Below, piece by piece: positions 1 to 10,972 of a DNA stretch of 64,000 nt. The notes under the pieces are model-generated. The model searched no databases. It worked only from the letters and a program-made list of their open reading frames with translations, and was not told the DNA's origin. The DNA comes from Membranipora membranacea (Eukaryota > Bryozoa > Gymnolaemata > Cheilostomatida > Membraniporidae): assembly GCA_914767715.1 (NCBI GenBank), contig OU612065.1, positions 25,172,001-25,236,000 of the forward strand, written 5' to 3'. Numbering within the stretch: position 1 is the stretch's first letter; the number at the start of each line of letters is the position of its first letter. A program made the translations under genes and the position numbers.

Positions 1-31
1 TGAAAGTGCCAGCGAAAACTAATTTCACAGG

Positions 32-3000
32 ATGAGTGTCATGCCTTTAGCCGCCTCGCCACCGACATATGAGGAGACCAACAGACAGCAAGGAAATCAA
101 AACCCCTATCCTGGTTACCCTCCTCAGGCCCAGCCAGGTTACCCTCCTCAGGCCCAGCCGGGATACCCGCCACAGGGCCAGCCTGGATACCCACCGCAAG
201 CCCAGCCTGGGTACCCGCCACAGGCCCAGCCTGGATACCCGCCGCAGGCCCAGCCAGCAGGCCCTGGATACCAGGCTGGGTACGGTACTGGTGGAGCCTA
301 TGCTGGACAGCCAGCCCCACAGCCACAGTATGAAGACTATGGTTAGTATTTATATAATTCTCTGTTTTATGATTGAAAGTGAGTGACTTAGTTTGACACT
401 ATAATCCAAGCATGGCTGATCTTGCAGGAAATAGTGTCATGCTTTTTTGTAAAAATTCTTATATTGCAATTGCTGATCTGACAAAATAGTTTGAATGAAC
501 TCTTGATAGCCATTGATGCCCTTTCAGTACTGTACATGGCAAATAATATTATATTATAACAAATTTTAGATGAAGGCCAAATTAACGCTTTCAACACAAC
601 GTCCTTCTCTGACAAGGCAGTCCGGAATCGATTCATTAAGAAGGTGTATCTGATTCTTATGTGTCAACTTCTTTTCACTACTGCTCTGGTTGCGATCTTT
701 GTGTCTGTGTAAGTATTACCTCTCTACTCTAAAAAATGGGTCTTTGCAACTAAAGATTCGAAACTACAAGAATCTTGAAACTGTGACATGTGATTCGTTA
801 CACACATAAACTTATATCCAATCGGGAAAGAAATAAAATGGATATTATTCTTTGGATGAAAATCACGGTGCTCTGAAATCAAAATCTTAGGTGATTTGGA
901 TTTTCACAGATCCACTGTACATTTTTTTTGCTGTTTAGAAACATTGTAAATTAAGAGTAATACATGTTCAAAGAAAGTAAATAAAAGCATGGGTCAGCCA
1001 GATAGTCTGTGACTAGAGTGGCAGCCAACCCTCCAACTAATTACAAAAACACCACACGAACATCATGAAAAGCCCAGACAAAACATGCCCACCGTACCCT
1101 CTATCCACCGCACGACCAGAGACGCCCCGCCAGCCCAACTGTGAGATCACACCCTGGCCCGTCCAAACTCCCAAAAGGTACTTGTTGAACAATGGCATGA
1201 AATATCACATGTATATGAAAATGTATATTAGTAACATAAATAATACACTAACTACAAAAACAACTCATAATTGAAAGGAGATTTTCACTTTGTCAATCAT
1301 ACCCTGTGTTATTATTATAAAATTTACCATTCTCCTGTTTATACAGTGATAGTGTGAAGCGCTGGGTGCAGACTCATTCATGGTTCTACTATCTGGCTTA
1401 TGCTACCTTCTTTGCGACATACATAGCCTTGGCCTGCTGCCCAAAAGTTCGAGTGAAATTCCCAGGAAACTATGTCGCTCTGTTTGTATTTGTAAGTTAT
1501 TTGTTTTGTATCTGCGTACAACCAGGTACTAGAATATGGTTTGTTTGTTTTTGTTTGTTTGTTTAATTTTAGGACCTCTCATCCGAGAATGTTCACATAA
1601 TAGAAATATGATTGAGCTTAGAAAAAATGCCCCTAGGTTGATTAAAATCAGGTGGTCATATCACACGCCACACTCCGAAGCGTGGGTTGCGAAATATTGG
1701 CGATGCGGCAATCTCTGCGCCAGGTTGCTCTCTGTTTGCAGGCAGGTCAGAGCAGACCTGGGGGCCAACCAAACTCCAGTAGTCAATGGACTGCGGTGGG
1801 AATGCTGACTTTATCAAAGTTATATTGAATAGTCTGATTATGTACATTTTGTCAGAACTCTGAGGCTACTCACACTAGGTTATCAAACTAATATCTGACT
1901 GAACGCAAGGGGGCTTCTAGACTTTCCATTGAGTACCTCAGAAACACTATAGCACAATATTGTCTTGTTGTTTATTTCAGACAGCCATGTTCTCCTATGT
2001 GTGTGCTGCCATAGCTAGTTATCACAATGCTCAGGCTGTGCTGATAGCTGCTGGAATTACTGCCCTGGTAACTTTCAGTGTCTCCATGTTTGCTATTCAG
2101 ACCAAGATTGACTTCACTATGTGTTACGGACTGATCTTCGCTGCTAGTATGACTCTGTTTTTCCTAGGAATAGCATTCATCATTGTATATGCGGCTATCC
2201 CAGGAGGAGAAAATGGCAAAAACTATTATGTAAGTAGAACAGATTCTGTGATAATAAGGAATGTTCTTTCAAACCTTGTGTTTGGAGATTATTCAATAAT
2301 GACCTTAATAGCATATGCTGGTACTATGGTATGCACATAATTGCATATAGGCAATAAATGCATGGTATAGATAAGCGTTTCCATGGTTGGCTCATCCAAA
2401 CCCAACCATATTGATATCTCACAAAGGATTAGATGAGCTGGCTGCTAAGTCGGTGAGAGCATAGCCCTCACATAGACCAAGCAATATCAATTTTTACCTG
2501 TTTTCATGCCTCTCATTTTTAGTACCTGCAGTGTGTGTACGGGGGACTAGCAGCTATGATACTCTGTCTGGTAAGTTGTTTGGTTACCTTCATATCTGCC
2601 TAATATGATTACTATCTGTAGCATATCTGCAGCTCCACAACATTAACAATCCACAGTGAGGATGTCTCTGTTTCTATACACTAGGTCTTATTTGACCGCC
2701 CTATTTATCAGACCACCATGAGCGCAGGTGATACTCATCCTCATGTCTCTCATACTATCTGCTTGTAGTGGCGGAGGTATCCTCATATCCACATGACATC
2801 ACTTTTTGCATTAGGCAAAAATCGGACATTTCCGTGAAAATAAAATTGATTATTTATAATCAATGTAAAATCCCATACACAGTTGAGAGCTACATTGATT
2901 ATTAGTAATCAATTTTCTTTTCACTGCACATGTCTAACTTTTGCCTATTGACATCAATATTTCACCACTCAGCTAACTTCTCATCATTATTAATTTGAAA

Positions 3001-4980
3001 AATCTCTTTTTCCATTACTGATCAGTCACTCCAATAGGTAAAGCTAGCCTTGTTCACGTGGCCGCATGAACAAGGCTAGGTAAAGCGAGACTTGTTCGAC
3101 TGTAATAAAATTGATAATTGATAATCAATGTAAAATGCCATACACTGTTGAGCGTTACTGTGGATAGGATAGATTATTTACATATATTTCTGTGGAACAA
3201 GTCCATCTTTACCTAATATCTTATTTCATTATCCTACATCAGAGCTGCCTGTAACTCCTCCGTATGTCTCTCATCTTACTTCTCTCTACTCTTTCCTCAG
3301 TTTCTCATATATGACACACAGAGAATTGTAGGAGGTAAAAACAGGCGTGGCTCTGTGATCAGGGCAGATGAGTACATACTCGGCGCTATGGAACTCTACC
3401 TGGATGTGGTGTATCTTTTCCTCATTATTCTTGGCTTCTGCAAGGACTGAATAACAACTCATCTCCTCATCTCCAAAGGAATGTTCATTCACATCTGCCA
3501 TTGCCTATATTAAACCGTTCATGATGACATGAGATGATAATTATTGATAAATGTTATGATGTGTACATATTATTTCTATGACAAAAACAATGAAGATTTG
3601 AAAGATGTTTGAGCAGTTTGTGTTTGCTTTAGGAAAAAAGTCTGTTGCGAAAAAATGTAGGCTGCCTTTACAGCAATTTGAAAAAAAGTTCTTGATCTTC
3701 GCAAACCCTTGTCTGGAAAATGGTCTATTACATGCATTGACAATAAATTTCAGATTTGCCATCCAAATTCTCCTCAGGCCATTAGAAATTTTACCTCATG
3801 CCTGCGCATTATTCAAGTCTTGGTGTTTTAGTTTGTGTTAGCTCAAGGGAATTCCTCAAGTCTACTCTTTACCCCTCTGACTCATATTTTTAACCAATTA
3901 ACTTATACATATTCAAATAGTTCACAGACATTCATCAGTAGCTATATGCAGCGAAGGAATTAAAATCCTACAACTACAGCTGCGGCTTGTGTCCTTTTAT
4001 TCTTGTCTTGGGCAGGTTTTGATGAAGACACAGATATTTGTTTTTTAAAGACAGGTTATCATGTTTTATTTATGACAGCCCATCACTGACTTTCAGCTTT
4101 CATCATATAATTCCATCCTGTGTCCTTTCTTATACCAAGCAACATCTCTTCTACACATAAAATCTAAATTCACTACACTGTATTTGACCTAGATGGTAAG
4201 TAGGTCGACCTCAGACCATTAAATCATATCAAATAACATTTCATTCAGATTAAAAACGGAAACTAGCTTACCAGGAAATTTTCAACAACTTTGATTATAA
4301 ATATTCTTCTGCATAGCAATGATTTATCATAATAGGGATAGGCAAATTATATACTTCCTGTTATTGAAGGGGTATTTTAATTAGAATGAGCAACAAATTG
4401 TCATTGTCACTTCCCATATCATCCTCTCTCCATTAATGAGCGAGCGAACCCCTAGCAGGTCTCACTCACTCGCTAGCAGGTCTCGCTCTTCACTCGGTGA
4501 GCTATCAAATGGTGATTTCGGCTGTCTTCAATTGAAGGACCCCTCTTTGCCTCTACTCACTGACCATATCCCTTTAGAGCCTAAAACGAACCATATGGCA
4601 CTATGGACTAACTTTATAGCTTAACTATCTCGCACCACATGCTGCATTAAATGCTCTCCCTTTCTATTGGTCCAACTTCAAATGAAACTGGGTATGTGGG
4701 GTCAAACAGAATCAATGATAATTATGTACCCTATTTCACAGTCTTTTTATCAAAAATTGTTCAAATATTTTATTTTATTTATTTATTGAGGTTTTCTAAA
4801 AGTTTATAATATACTTTCATGTTTCAGTTCTTGGTATTCGATACCCAGAGGATTGTGGGAGGAAAGAACAGAAAGAATCCTGTTAGCCCAGAAGAGCACA
4901 TACTCGGAGCCATGGAACTGTACCTCGACATTGTCTATCTATTTCTCATCATTCTCTCTTGCTTTGGAGGTAGAAACTAG
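32..4980 (+). CDS. Lifeguard/TMBIM family (Bax-inhibitor-1-like) membrane protein, spliced
   Basis: Exons are 32-341, 570-708, 1347-1491, 1981-2229 and 2523-2570, followed by one of two terminal exons (3301-3450 or 4828-4980). All junctions are GT-AG and phases close, giving 346 or 347 residues. The N-terminal ~100 residues are cytosolic, Pro/Tyr/Gln-rich PGYPPQ repeats beginning with a PPTYEE motif. Then come about seven hydrophobic segments with family hallmarks such as FIKKVYLILMCQLLFT, the QTKIDFT block and a DTQ motif followed by a last helix. Known members (GRINA/LFG1, FAIM2/LFG2) sit in Golgi, ER or plasma membrane and modulate calcium release and Fas-linked apoptosis; that role is inferred here. 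The first ATG at 32 is used. It lies two bases after a possible acceptor (ttcacag), so an upstream non-coding exon is likely outside the window. Confidence 0.92.
109..262 (+). repeat. Coding PGYPPQAQ octapeptide repeat
   Basis: About six tandem copies of a 24-base unit encode PGYPPQ(A/G)Q inside exon 1 of the TMBIM gene. Such Pro-Gly-Tyr-rich tails are typical of the GRINA/LFG1 branch. Copies differ mostly at third positions, so the array looks maintained at protein level. Copy number is likely to vary between individuals. Confidence 0.85.
2840..3165. repeat. Hairpin-rich intronic repeat cluster
   Basis: Two copies of an AT-rich ~55-base segment (about 2840-2892 and 3104-3159) lie in the intron before terminal exon A. 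The first forms an inverted pair with 2892-2916. Between the copies, 13-bp perfect inverted arms (3044-3056 and 3067-3079) enclose a 10-base loop. The arrangement looks like the remains of a small foldback or MITE-type element. Confidence 0.5.
3301..3450 (+). CDS. Alternative terminal exon A of the TMBIM gene
   Basis: It follows a good polypyrimidine-AG acceptor (ctttcctcag) and is in phase with the exon ending at 2570. It encodes 49 residues starting FLIYDTQRIVGGKN and ending LGFCKD before TGA. The central loop (RRGSVIRADEY) is less like the family consensus (SPEEY-type) than that of exon B. The last transmembrane helix is conserved (LGAMELYLDVVYLFLIIL). It is either a mutually exclusive last exon or a decaying duplicate; the intact frame and acceptor favour use. 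Confidence 0.75.
   Translation, partial: FLIYDTQRIVGGKNRRGSVIRADEYILGAMELYLDVVYLFLIILGFCKD
4828..4980 (+). CDS. Alternative terminal exon B of the TMBIM gene
   Basis: It follows a gtttcag acceptor and encodes 50 residues starting FLVFDTQRIVGGKN, with the canonical SPEEH loop and LGAMELYLDIVYLFLIIL helix, ending CFGGRN before TAG. It is in the same phase as exon A and aligns with it end to end, so the two arose by duplication. AATAAA-type signals occur downstream near 5530. This is the better match to other Lifeguard proteins and probably the ancestral 3' end. Confidence 0.85.
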   Translation, partial: FLVFDTQRIVGGKNRKNPVSPEEHILGAMELYLDIVYLFLIILSCFGGRN

Positions 4981-6665
4981 TCAACTACTTCATGATGCAC
5001 TGCTGCTGTTCGGCCATTATTGTGCCGTTATCTAAAATATTGAATGCCGAGATCTAACCTTGACCTCAATGTGTTAAGGAATACTCCTACTGCTGTACCG
5101 CCACTATTGAGCTGTTATGAAATATCAAATTCGGAGTTCCAGACTTGAGCTATATGTGCAAAGGAGTATCTCCTGATCAGGCTATAGATGACCATTTTTG
5201 TAGACTTATCCTGAGTTTTCTTGTATTATTATATGTAACCAAAATTGTTTTATAGATAAGTATGCAAACATCCGGATTCCGATCAATTATGTCTTTGTTT
5301 TTCATTTCAACCTGAGAAATGAGTTGTACTCTCTTGTTGAATACGCGCAGTTATGACCAGAGTCGGTGATACGAAGCTGTTTTGAGTCAAGTTGTCTCGT
5401 CTTATTGTCTGGGTAGTCTTCTTTTGAACCTCTTTTTCACACTTCATCACCCTTATCTAAGCAGCAGGAATGTGTACTTTATTCCATGTAAAAGACTAAA
5501 TTTTATTTTAATACATTGATGTTGTACACAAAATAAACTGTGGTCTTTTTATGAAATCATTCAATGCAGGTAATTGCGCCCAGTCACCGACAAGTGAGTG
5601 GTATTGAATCATGCCAGGAAATATGCCTCTAAAAGAATGCTCCATGAGCTTCAACGCAAAAAATTTTTAATTTGGATTTGCTTGTCATGTTTGACACATT
5701 CTCAATAAAATACCAAAAATGAATATCTTCTTAGGAGATCGATTGATCTTCTGGCTCTGTGAGTCTGCGCTGCACTGAAAAGACAAATAACTCATTAACA
5801 AGCATATAATAGATCATTTTACAACTAAGCCTATTGCAATTTTTTTTATTTTAACAACGACGCTGATGATTCATTGTGAAGAGATTATAGTATAATAAAT
5901 GTGGAAAAATAATAAATAGAGCATCACAACCATATGCATCTCAACAGTAGAGTTTTTCCCTGATCTCAATGCAAGTATTTATATTGCAGCATCGGAGTTA
6001 CCTTCTCCTTAATAATAAAGTATTTACACTGACACTTATAGGCCAGCAGCAGCACCTCACTATTGTTTCATTGCGTGTAAGGATGATGAACAGAGAAAAT
6101 TAATAGCAAATAATCAAATGATATTTATTATTGTTTTGATTTTTGAAGTGGTGCTATTCCATAAGTGGGGCAATGAATAAATGTTTTGCTAAAACTATTT
6201 TCCAAGGCAGACTCTACAATATTTCTGCAGAACTAACTTGCAAATGTTATTTGGCAACATTTAGCCAATCAAAATGGATAATTTTGATGATTAGCCAATG
6301 ACAGTGCAGAGATTTTTGTTTATAAAAATTGCTGCCAACCATGAGGCTTGCTGCATCAATTCCCACAACGCAGAGCATATGATAAAATCCACTGATTAAA
6401 TTGTCACAACAGCAACTGGACAATGCTCTGAGCAAAGCTGAGGATTGGGTTTTGCTAGACAAACAGCCTGAGCAGCAGGTAGCTACTGAATTACTCTGGG
6501 TCAGAGAGATTGGCTACCATCATAATGCCTATGATCATAATATATGTATTGTGATAGAAAGAATGGAGAATGATGACAATAGAAATGAACATTCTTTCTA
6601 TGCTCACAAAATCTGCCATCTGAATTTTGCATAACAAAACTATTAGCTGCGCAGAAAGTCCACAC
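4981..6665. other. Intergenic DNA and TMBIM 3' UTR
   Basis: The first ~550 bases are probably the 3' UTR of the TMBIM gene, with an AATAAA at about 5529. The remainder is AT-rich and holds no supported gene. The longest open frame here (6401-6634) lacks family features and looks random. Confidence 0.5.
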
Positions 6666-6861
6666 TGTTATGTATTACTGTTTTGTTATTATTCTTTAGT
6701 AGTTTCACTTTGTAAATAATATGTCAAGGTCTTTTATGTTAGCTATTACTTGATTGGATATTCGTATTGTAAAGGCTCTTTCTATTGGCCTATTTTAATC
6801 CTTTGTCTGTTTCCTTTAGTCAGTTGTATTTTAGATGTTAAACAAAGAAGTTCAGATTAAA
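6666..6861 (+). repeat. 5' LTR copy of the Gypsy element
   Basis: It starts TGTTATG and is nearly identical to 14199-14395 until both diverge after the shared gattaaa. The divergence point may be the true LTR end or the point of LINE-associated rearrangement. Confidence 0.75.
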
Positions 6862-6999
6862 GACTTGGTTTGAGGCTGCTCTTTTGTTTCGCACCTTATT
6901 CTCCATATTTTATTCTATTATGTGAGCGATTTTCAGCTTTATAATCCAAATATTGAGGAAGTTATGGCCTCTCAAACTTCCAAGGTGACGGCAATTTAT

Positions 7000-9915
7000 C
7001 GGCAGTAAGAATCAGCCGGCAATCCCTAGAGTACGTCACTAATATTGATGATCAAAATGTTCAAATCTGTAACGGTCTCGAACCCAGGTCCAAATGGCTT
7101 TGCAGGCGACGCCGCTAATACTGATCTATATTGTCTACTGGCTAACATAGTTGGTCCAAGAGGCGTGATGGTAGCATCCAACTAAACCAAAACCTAAACC
7201 AAACTAAAGCAGGCGGTGGTGTCCTTATTGCCATCACAAATTCCATCAGTTCCACTGTGATGACCACACCCCCGCCCCCTAATAACACGAATGCCGAGAT
7301 ACTCTGGGCAAAAGCAAAGCTCCCTGGTCAAAAGGACCTACTCATTGGTGCCTGCTACCGCCCCAGTGTACCTGACAGAACGACAATACCTGCTCTCCAA
7401 CACTGCATCGAGCAATTATTACTGAAACGTGACAAATCTATCATACTCGGTGGAGACTTCAACTTCCCTGGATTTAACTGGAAGGATGAACAAATAAAAT
7501 CAAACTCTCCCTATGTAGGGCTGCATGAAGACTTCTTGGCACTACTCAACACTTTCAGCCTAACCCGGGTAGTGAAAGAACCAACAAGGGAAAGCAACAT
7601 ACTCGACCTTATCGCCACTAACATACCTGAACGCATTCTCAAAACAATAGTAATGCCAGGCATTAGTGATCATGATGCTGTCTTCACAGAACTATCACTC
7701 AAACTTAACCGGAAACCACAGGCACCAAGAACACTATGGCTCTACAAGTGAGCAGACTGGAAGGGCCTAAACGCACATCTCGAACCAATTGTAGAGGACA
7801 TAAAAGAGAGGGAACTCCCTGTAAACCAGCTATGGGAAGAGATCAAAGCAGCCCTGCTTAGTGCAGCTAATAAGTTTATCTCTAAAAAGACGATAAAGAA
7901 GAGACAATCCAGACCATGGGTCTCAGCTTCCCTAAAAAGAAAGCTTGACCTCCGCGACAGACTGTGCAAAGATAGTAAGAAGTATGGTCACCTCAAAGTG
8001 GAACAACGATACCTACAGCTGAAGAGCGAGTGCCAGAGACTCCTCCGACAAGAACATAGAAGCTTTGTTGAAAACCTGCTTGAAGATGAATGCGACGAAA
8101 ACACAACTGCCAGCAAACGATTCTGGGGCTAAATCAAACACCAGAGGGCTGACACTGTAGGAACAAACACCCTGCGAAGCGGCTCAAGACTGCTTACCCA
8201 ACCTACTGAGAAAGCAGAAGCTCTAAACCGCCAATTCCAATCAGTATTCAGCCCCATAGACCCAGACACCAGCAACAAACCACGTGAATACAGCAAGTCG
8301 ATTTCAAGTATCAAAGTCAATACCAACGGCGTACTGGCACAGCTTACCAAAATGAAGATCAACAAAGCCAGCGGACCAGACGACTTGAGCCCACGCTTAT
8401 TAAAAGAAACTGCCAACACCATCGCCGGCATATTAACATGACTATTCCAGAAGTCACTCGACCTTGCTATCATCCCCGACTACTGGAGGAAGGCGAATGT
8501 AGCTCCTGTGTACAAAAAAGGAGATAAATACGACCCATCTAACTATCGACCCATCAGCTTAACGTGTATCACCAGCAAAATACTGGAGCACATTGTAATG
8601 AGTCAGATGATGGGATACCTCGAAAGAAATAACAAACTCGACTCCAAACAACATAGATTTCGTAGTAAAAGAAGCTGCGAAACGCAACTGCTAGAGCTGA
8701 CCACGGAAGTATCACGCCACCTAGACCAACGAGAGGAAGTAGATGCACTGATACTTGACTTCAGGAAAGCATTTGACAAGGTGACACACAGCAAACTGAT
8801 AACTAAACTAGCCGACATCGGAGTAAACAGGCAGGTAACAAACTGGATAGAGGTCTTCCTGAGGAATAGAACCCAAGTTGTAGTAGTGGATGGCTTCCAC
8901 TCCTCTCCATGCGGTGTTACCTCTGGAGTGCCCCAAGGATCAGTCATCGGTCCTGCTCTTTTCCTAGTTTACATAAACGACCTCCCTGGTTGGACTCTTC
9001 GCTGACGACACTGTCATATACTCTACAACCGACAAGGTAGACGAACTTCAGAAAGATCTCGCTGCGCTTGAGAAATGGGAGAAAGAATGGGATATGAAGT
9101 TCAATCCCACCAAGTGCGAGCACATAAAGTTCAGCCGCAAACGAAAGAAGACCATCGACAACACCTATGTTCTCCACAGCATAAATATCCCCCAGGTAAA
9201 TTCCACCAAGTACCTTGGAGTAAAACTGGAAAAGGACCTACGGTGGAACACGAACACCAACTTCATATCAGGAAAGGCAGCCAGCAGACTAGGATTCGTC
9301 TCGAGGACTATCCCATTTACTCTTCCTCTTCTACGAGAAAAAGCCTATAAACAGCTGGTCTGTCCTGTACTCGAATATGCAAGCACTGTGTGGGATCCGA
9401 CCTTGACCACCACCCAGAGCAACGCGCTAGAGGCTATCCAGAGAAAGGCAGCTAGGTCAGTAAACAACATCAGTAGGACTGACAGGGCCACAAGCACAAC
9501 GGAGCTACTATGCAAGATGAACTGGGAGAAGCTATCATCCAGGAGGGAGTCAAGAAGATTTGGTCTATTCAGAGCAATGCACTTTAATGAGATTGCCACC
9601 ACTATCACTGATTACATCTCCCCTCTCTCAGCTACATCTGGTTTTAGCAGGAGGCATGAAATGCAATATCACATCCCTCACTGTAACTCATTACACCACC
9701 AGAACAACTTCTTCATCAAAACAGCGAAGGCCTGGAACCAGCTACCTGTGAGCAGTAATCTCCTCGTGGCACCACCTGTGGCAGGCTAGACTGGCATGAC
9801 AGAGAATACCCGATGATCCCATGATACCGACGCGGAACGAAATACGATTATGCCATATCTCTAGGACCTTCAGAAGAAGTTGGAGATTACACTACAAGTA
9901 GTAAGTAAGTAGCAG
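7000..9915 (+). mobile_element. CR1/L2/Jockey-type non-LTR retrotransposon (LINE)
   Basis: This is a degenerate LINE in sense orientation inside the Gypsy element. An apurinic-type endonuclease is followed by a reverse transcriptase in one continuous reading frame, with a short degenerate GTAA/GTAG-type 3' tail near 9895-9912, as in CR1/L2 elements that end in microsatellite-like repeats rather than poly(A). The 5' end is approximate: endonuclease-like coding sequence begins around 7205 and the DNA before it is uninformative. Confidence 0.8.
7205..9789 (+). pseudogene. LINE endonuclease-reverse transcriptase ORF2, inactivated
   Basis: Endonuclease motifs include GGGVLIAI near 7212, ACYRP, GGDFNFPG near 7453 and the catalytic SDHD near 7665. 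In-frame stops follow at about 7749, 8130 and 8439. RT motifs include NYRPISLTC, LILDFRKAFDKV, GVPQGSVIGP and YINDLP. Just after YINDLP a frameshift with loss of a few codons moves the FADDT active-site motif (about 9006) into the next frame. The C-terminal region (9094-9789) is then open, with the LGVKL and LEYASTVWDP blocks common to this group. At least four lesions make it non-functional. Confidence 0.85.
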
Positions 9916-10219
9916 AAGGAAGTATTGTTCTAGTATATTCTTTTTCATTCTTTAGAATAAATTGTATGTTTTATGCTCTTGTTGCAACAGCACATGTGCT
10001 TATTTGGTTGTAGTAAGCTCAGTAGGTCAAGGATTCAAGCACCTGACACAACTAGGGCAGTTTGAACATAGACTTAGGTGTACTCAGAGCTTTTAGCAGG
10101 CAAACTCAGGGTGCAACATTTCCTTGGAGCTAGGAACTTGTTGTTGAGTGCTATTAGTTAGAGTCAAAATACAGTCTGTGTAGGCTTATCTTTAGTGTAA
10201 GATAGTGAGTGTCAATCAA

Positions 10220-10942
10220 ATGGCTACTGCTGTGTATTGTGATGATATAGATCCGTTTGATCTGGACGATGAGCAGGCTAAAACATTGTGGGAAGAGTGG
10301 TGTGAAAGACTAGACCAATATTTTATTGCAAATGGTGTTGACAAAACCAAAGAAACTGATGTTCCAAAGTGTAAGGCTATATATCTGTCAAGAGTAGGCA
10401 GAAAGTGCTATTCGTTGATAAGAACACTGTGTCACCCAGACAAACCAGACACCAAATCATTAGATGAGTTACAAAAGTTGGTTAAAGATCACCTGTCTCC
10501 AGCTCCTGTAGTCATAGCAGAGAGATATGTTTTCTATAATAGAAGACAAACAGCGGATGAGACCGTGTCAGAGTTTTTAAATGCCTTGAGAAAACTAGCA
10601 GAGACATGTAGTTTTGAAGCATTTAGGGAGGAAGCACTGAGAGATATGTTTGTGATTGGTCTACGTGACCGGGATACCCAGAAAAAACTTTTAGGTGAGC
10701 AAAACCTCACCTTAGTGGGTGCTTTCAATACAGCTCAAGGACATGAGCGTGCTAGAAAGCATGTGGACAACATGACAGGAGAAATTCACAAACTGCAATT
10801 CACAGGTAAGAAATCGAAAGATTTTAAAAATAAGGAGAGTACTAAAAGCTCTCGTGCTTGTTTCCATTGCGGTAGAGAAGGGCATTTCAAAGCTGACTGT
10901 CCAGAAAGGAAAAGTTTCACAGGCACACCTAAGACTAGTTAA
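10220..10942 (+). CDS. gag: Gypsy Gag polyprotein with CCHC zinc knuckle
   Basis: This open frame of about 240 residues starts at ATG 10220 (MATAVYCDD); five upstream codons are open but lack an ATG. The middle is an alpha-helical retrotransposon capsid-type region including RYVFYNRRQTADETVSEFL. The C-terminus has a single zinc knuckle, CFHCGREGHFKADC, at about residues 217-230. Gag proteins assemble the virus-like particle and bind element RNA. The frame is intact, unlike pol downstream, from which it is separated by stop codons at 10940-10945. Confidence 0.85.
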   Translation: MATAVYCDDIDPFDLDDEQAKTLWEEWCERLDQYFIANGVDKTKETDVPKCKAIYLSRVGRKCYSLIRTLCHPDKPDTKSLDELQKLVKDHLSPAPVVIAERYVFYNRRQTADETVSEFLNALRKLAETCSFEAFREEALRDMFVIGLRDRDTQKKLLGEQNLTLVGAFNTAQGHERARKHVDNMTGEIHKLQFTGKKSKDFKNKESTKSSRACFHCGREGHFKADCPERKSFTGTPKTS

Positions 10943-10972
10943 TACAAATATAGGAAACAAAAGGTTCACAAA

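Noticed and set aside
39-326. Antisense open frame over exon 1 of the TMBIM gene
   Set aside because: It is the complement of the PGYPPQ repeat; regular codon repetition keeps the opposite strand open.
8603-8947. Ser-rich antisense frame in the LINE reverse transcriptase
   Set aside because: It is the shadow of the RT frame on the opposite strand.
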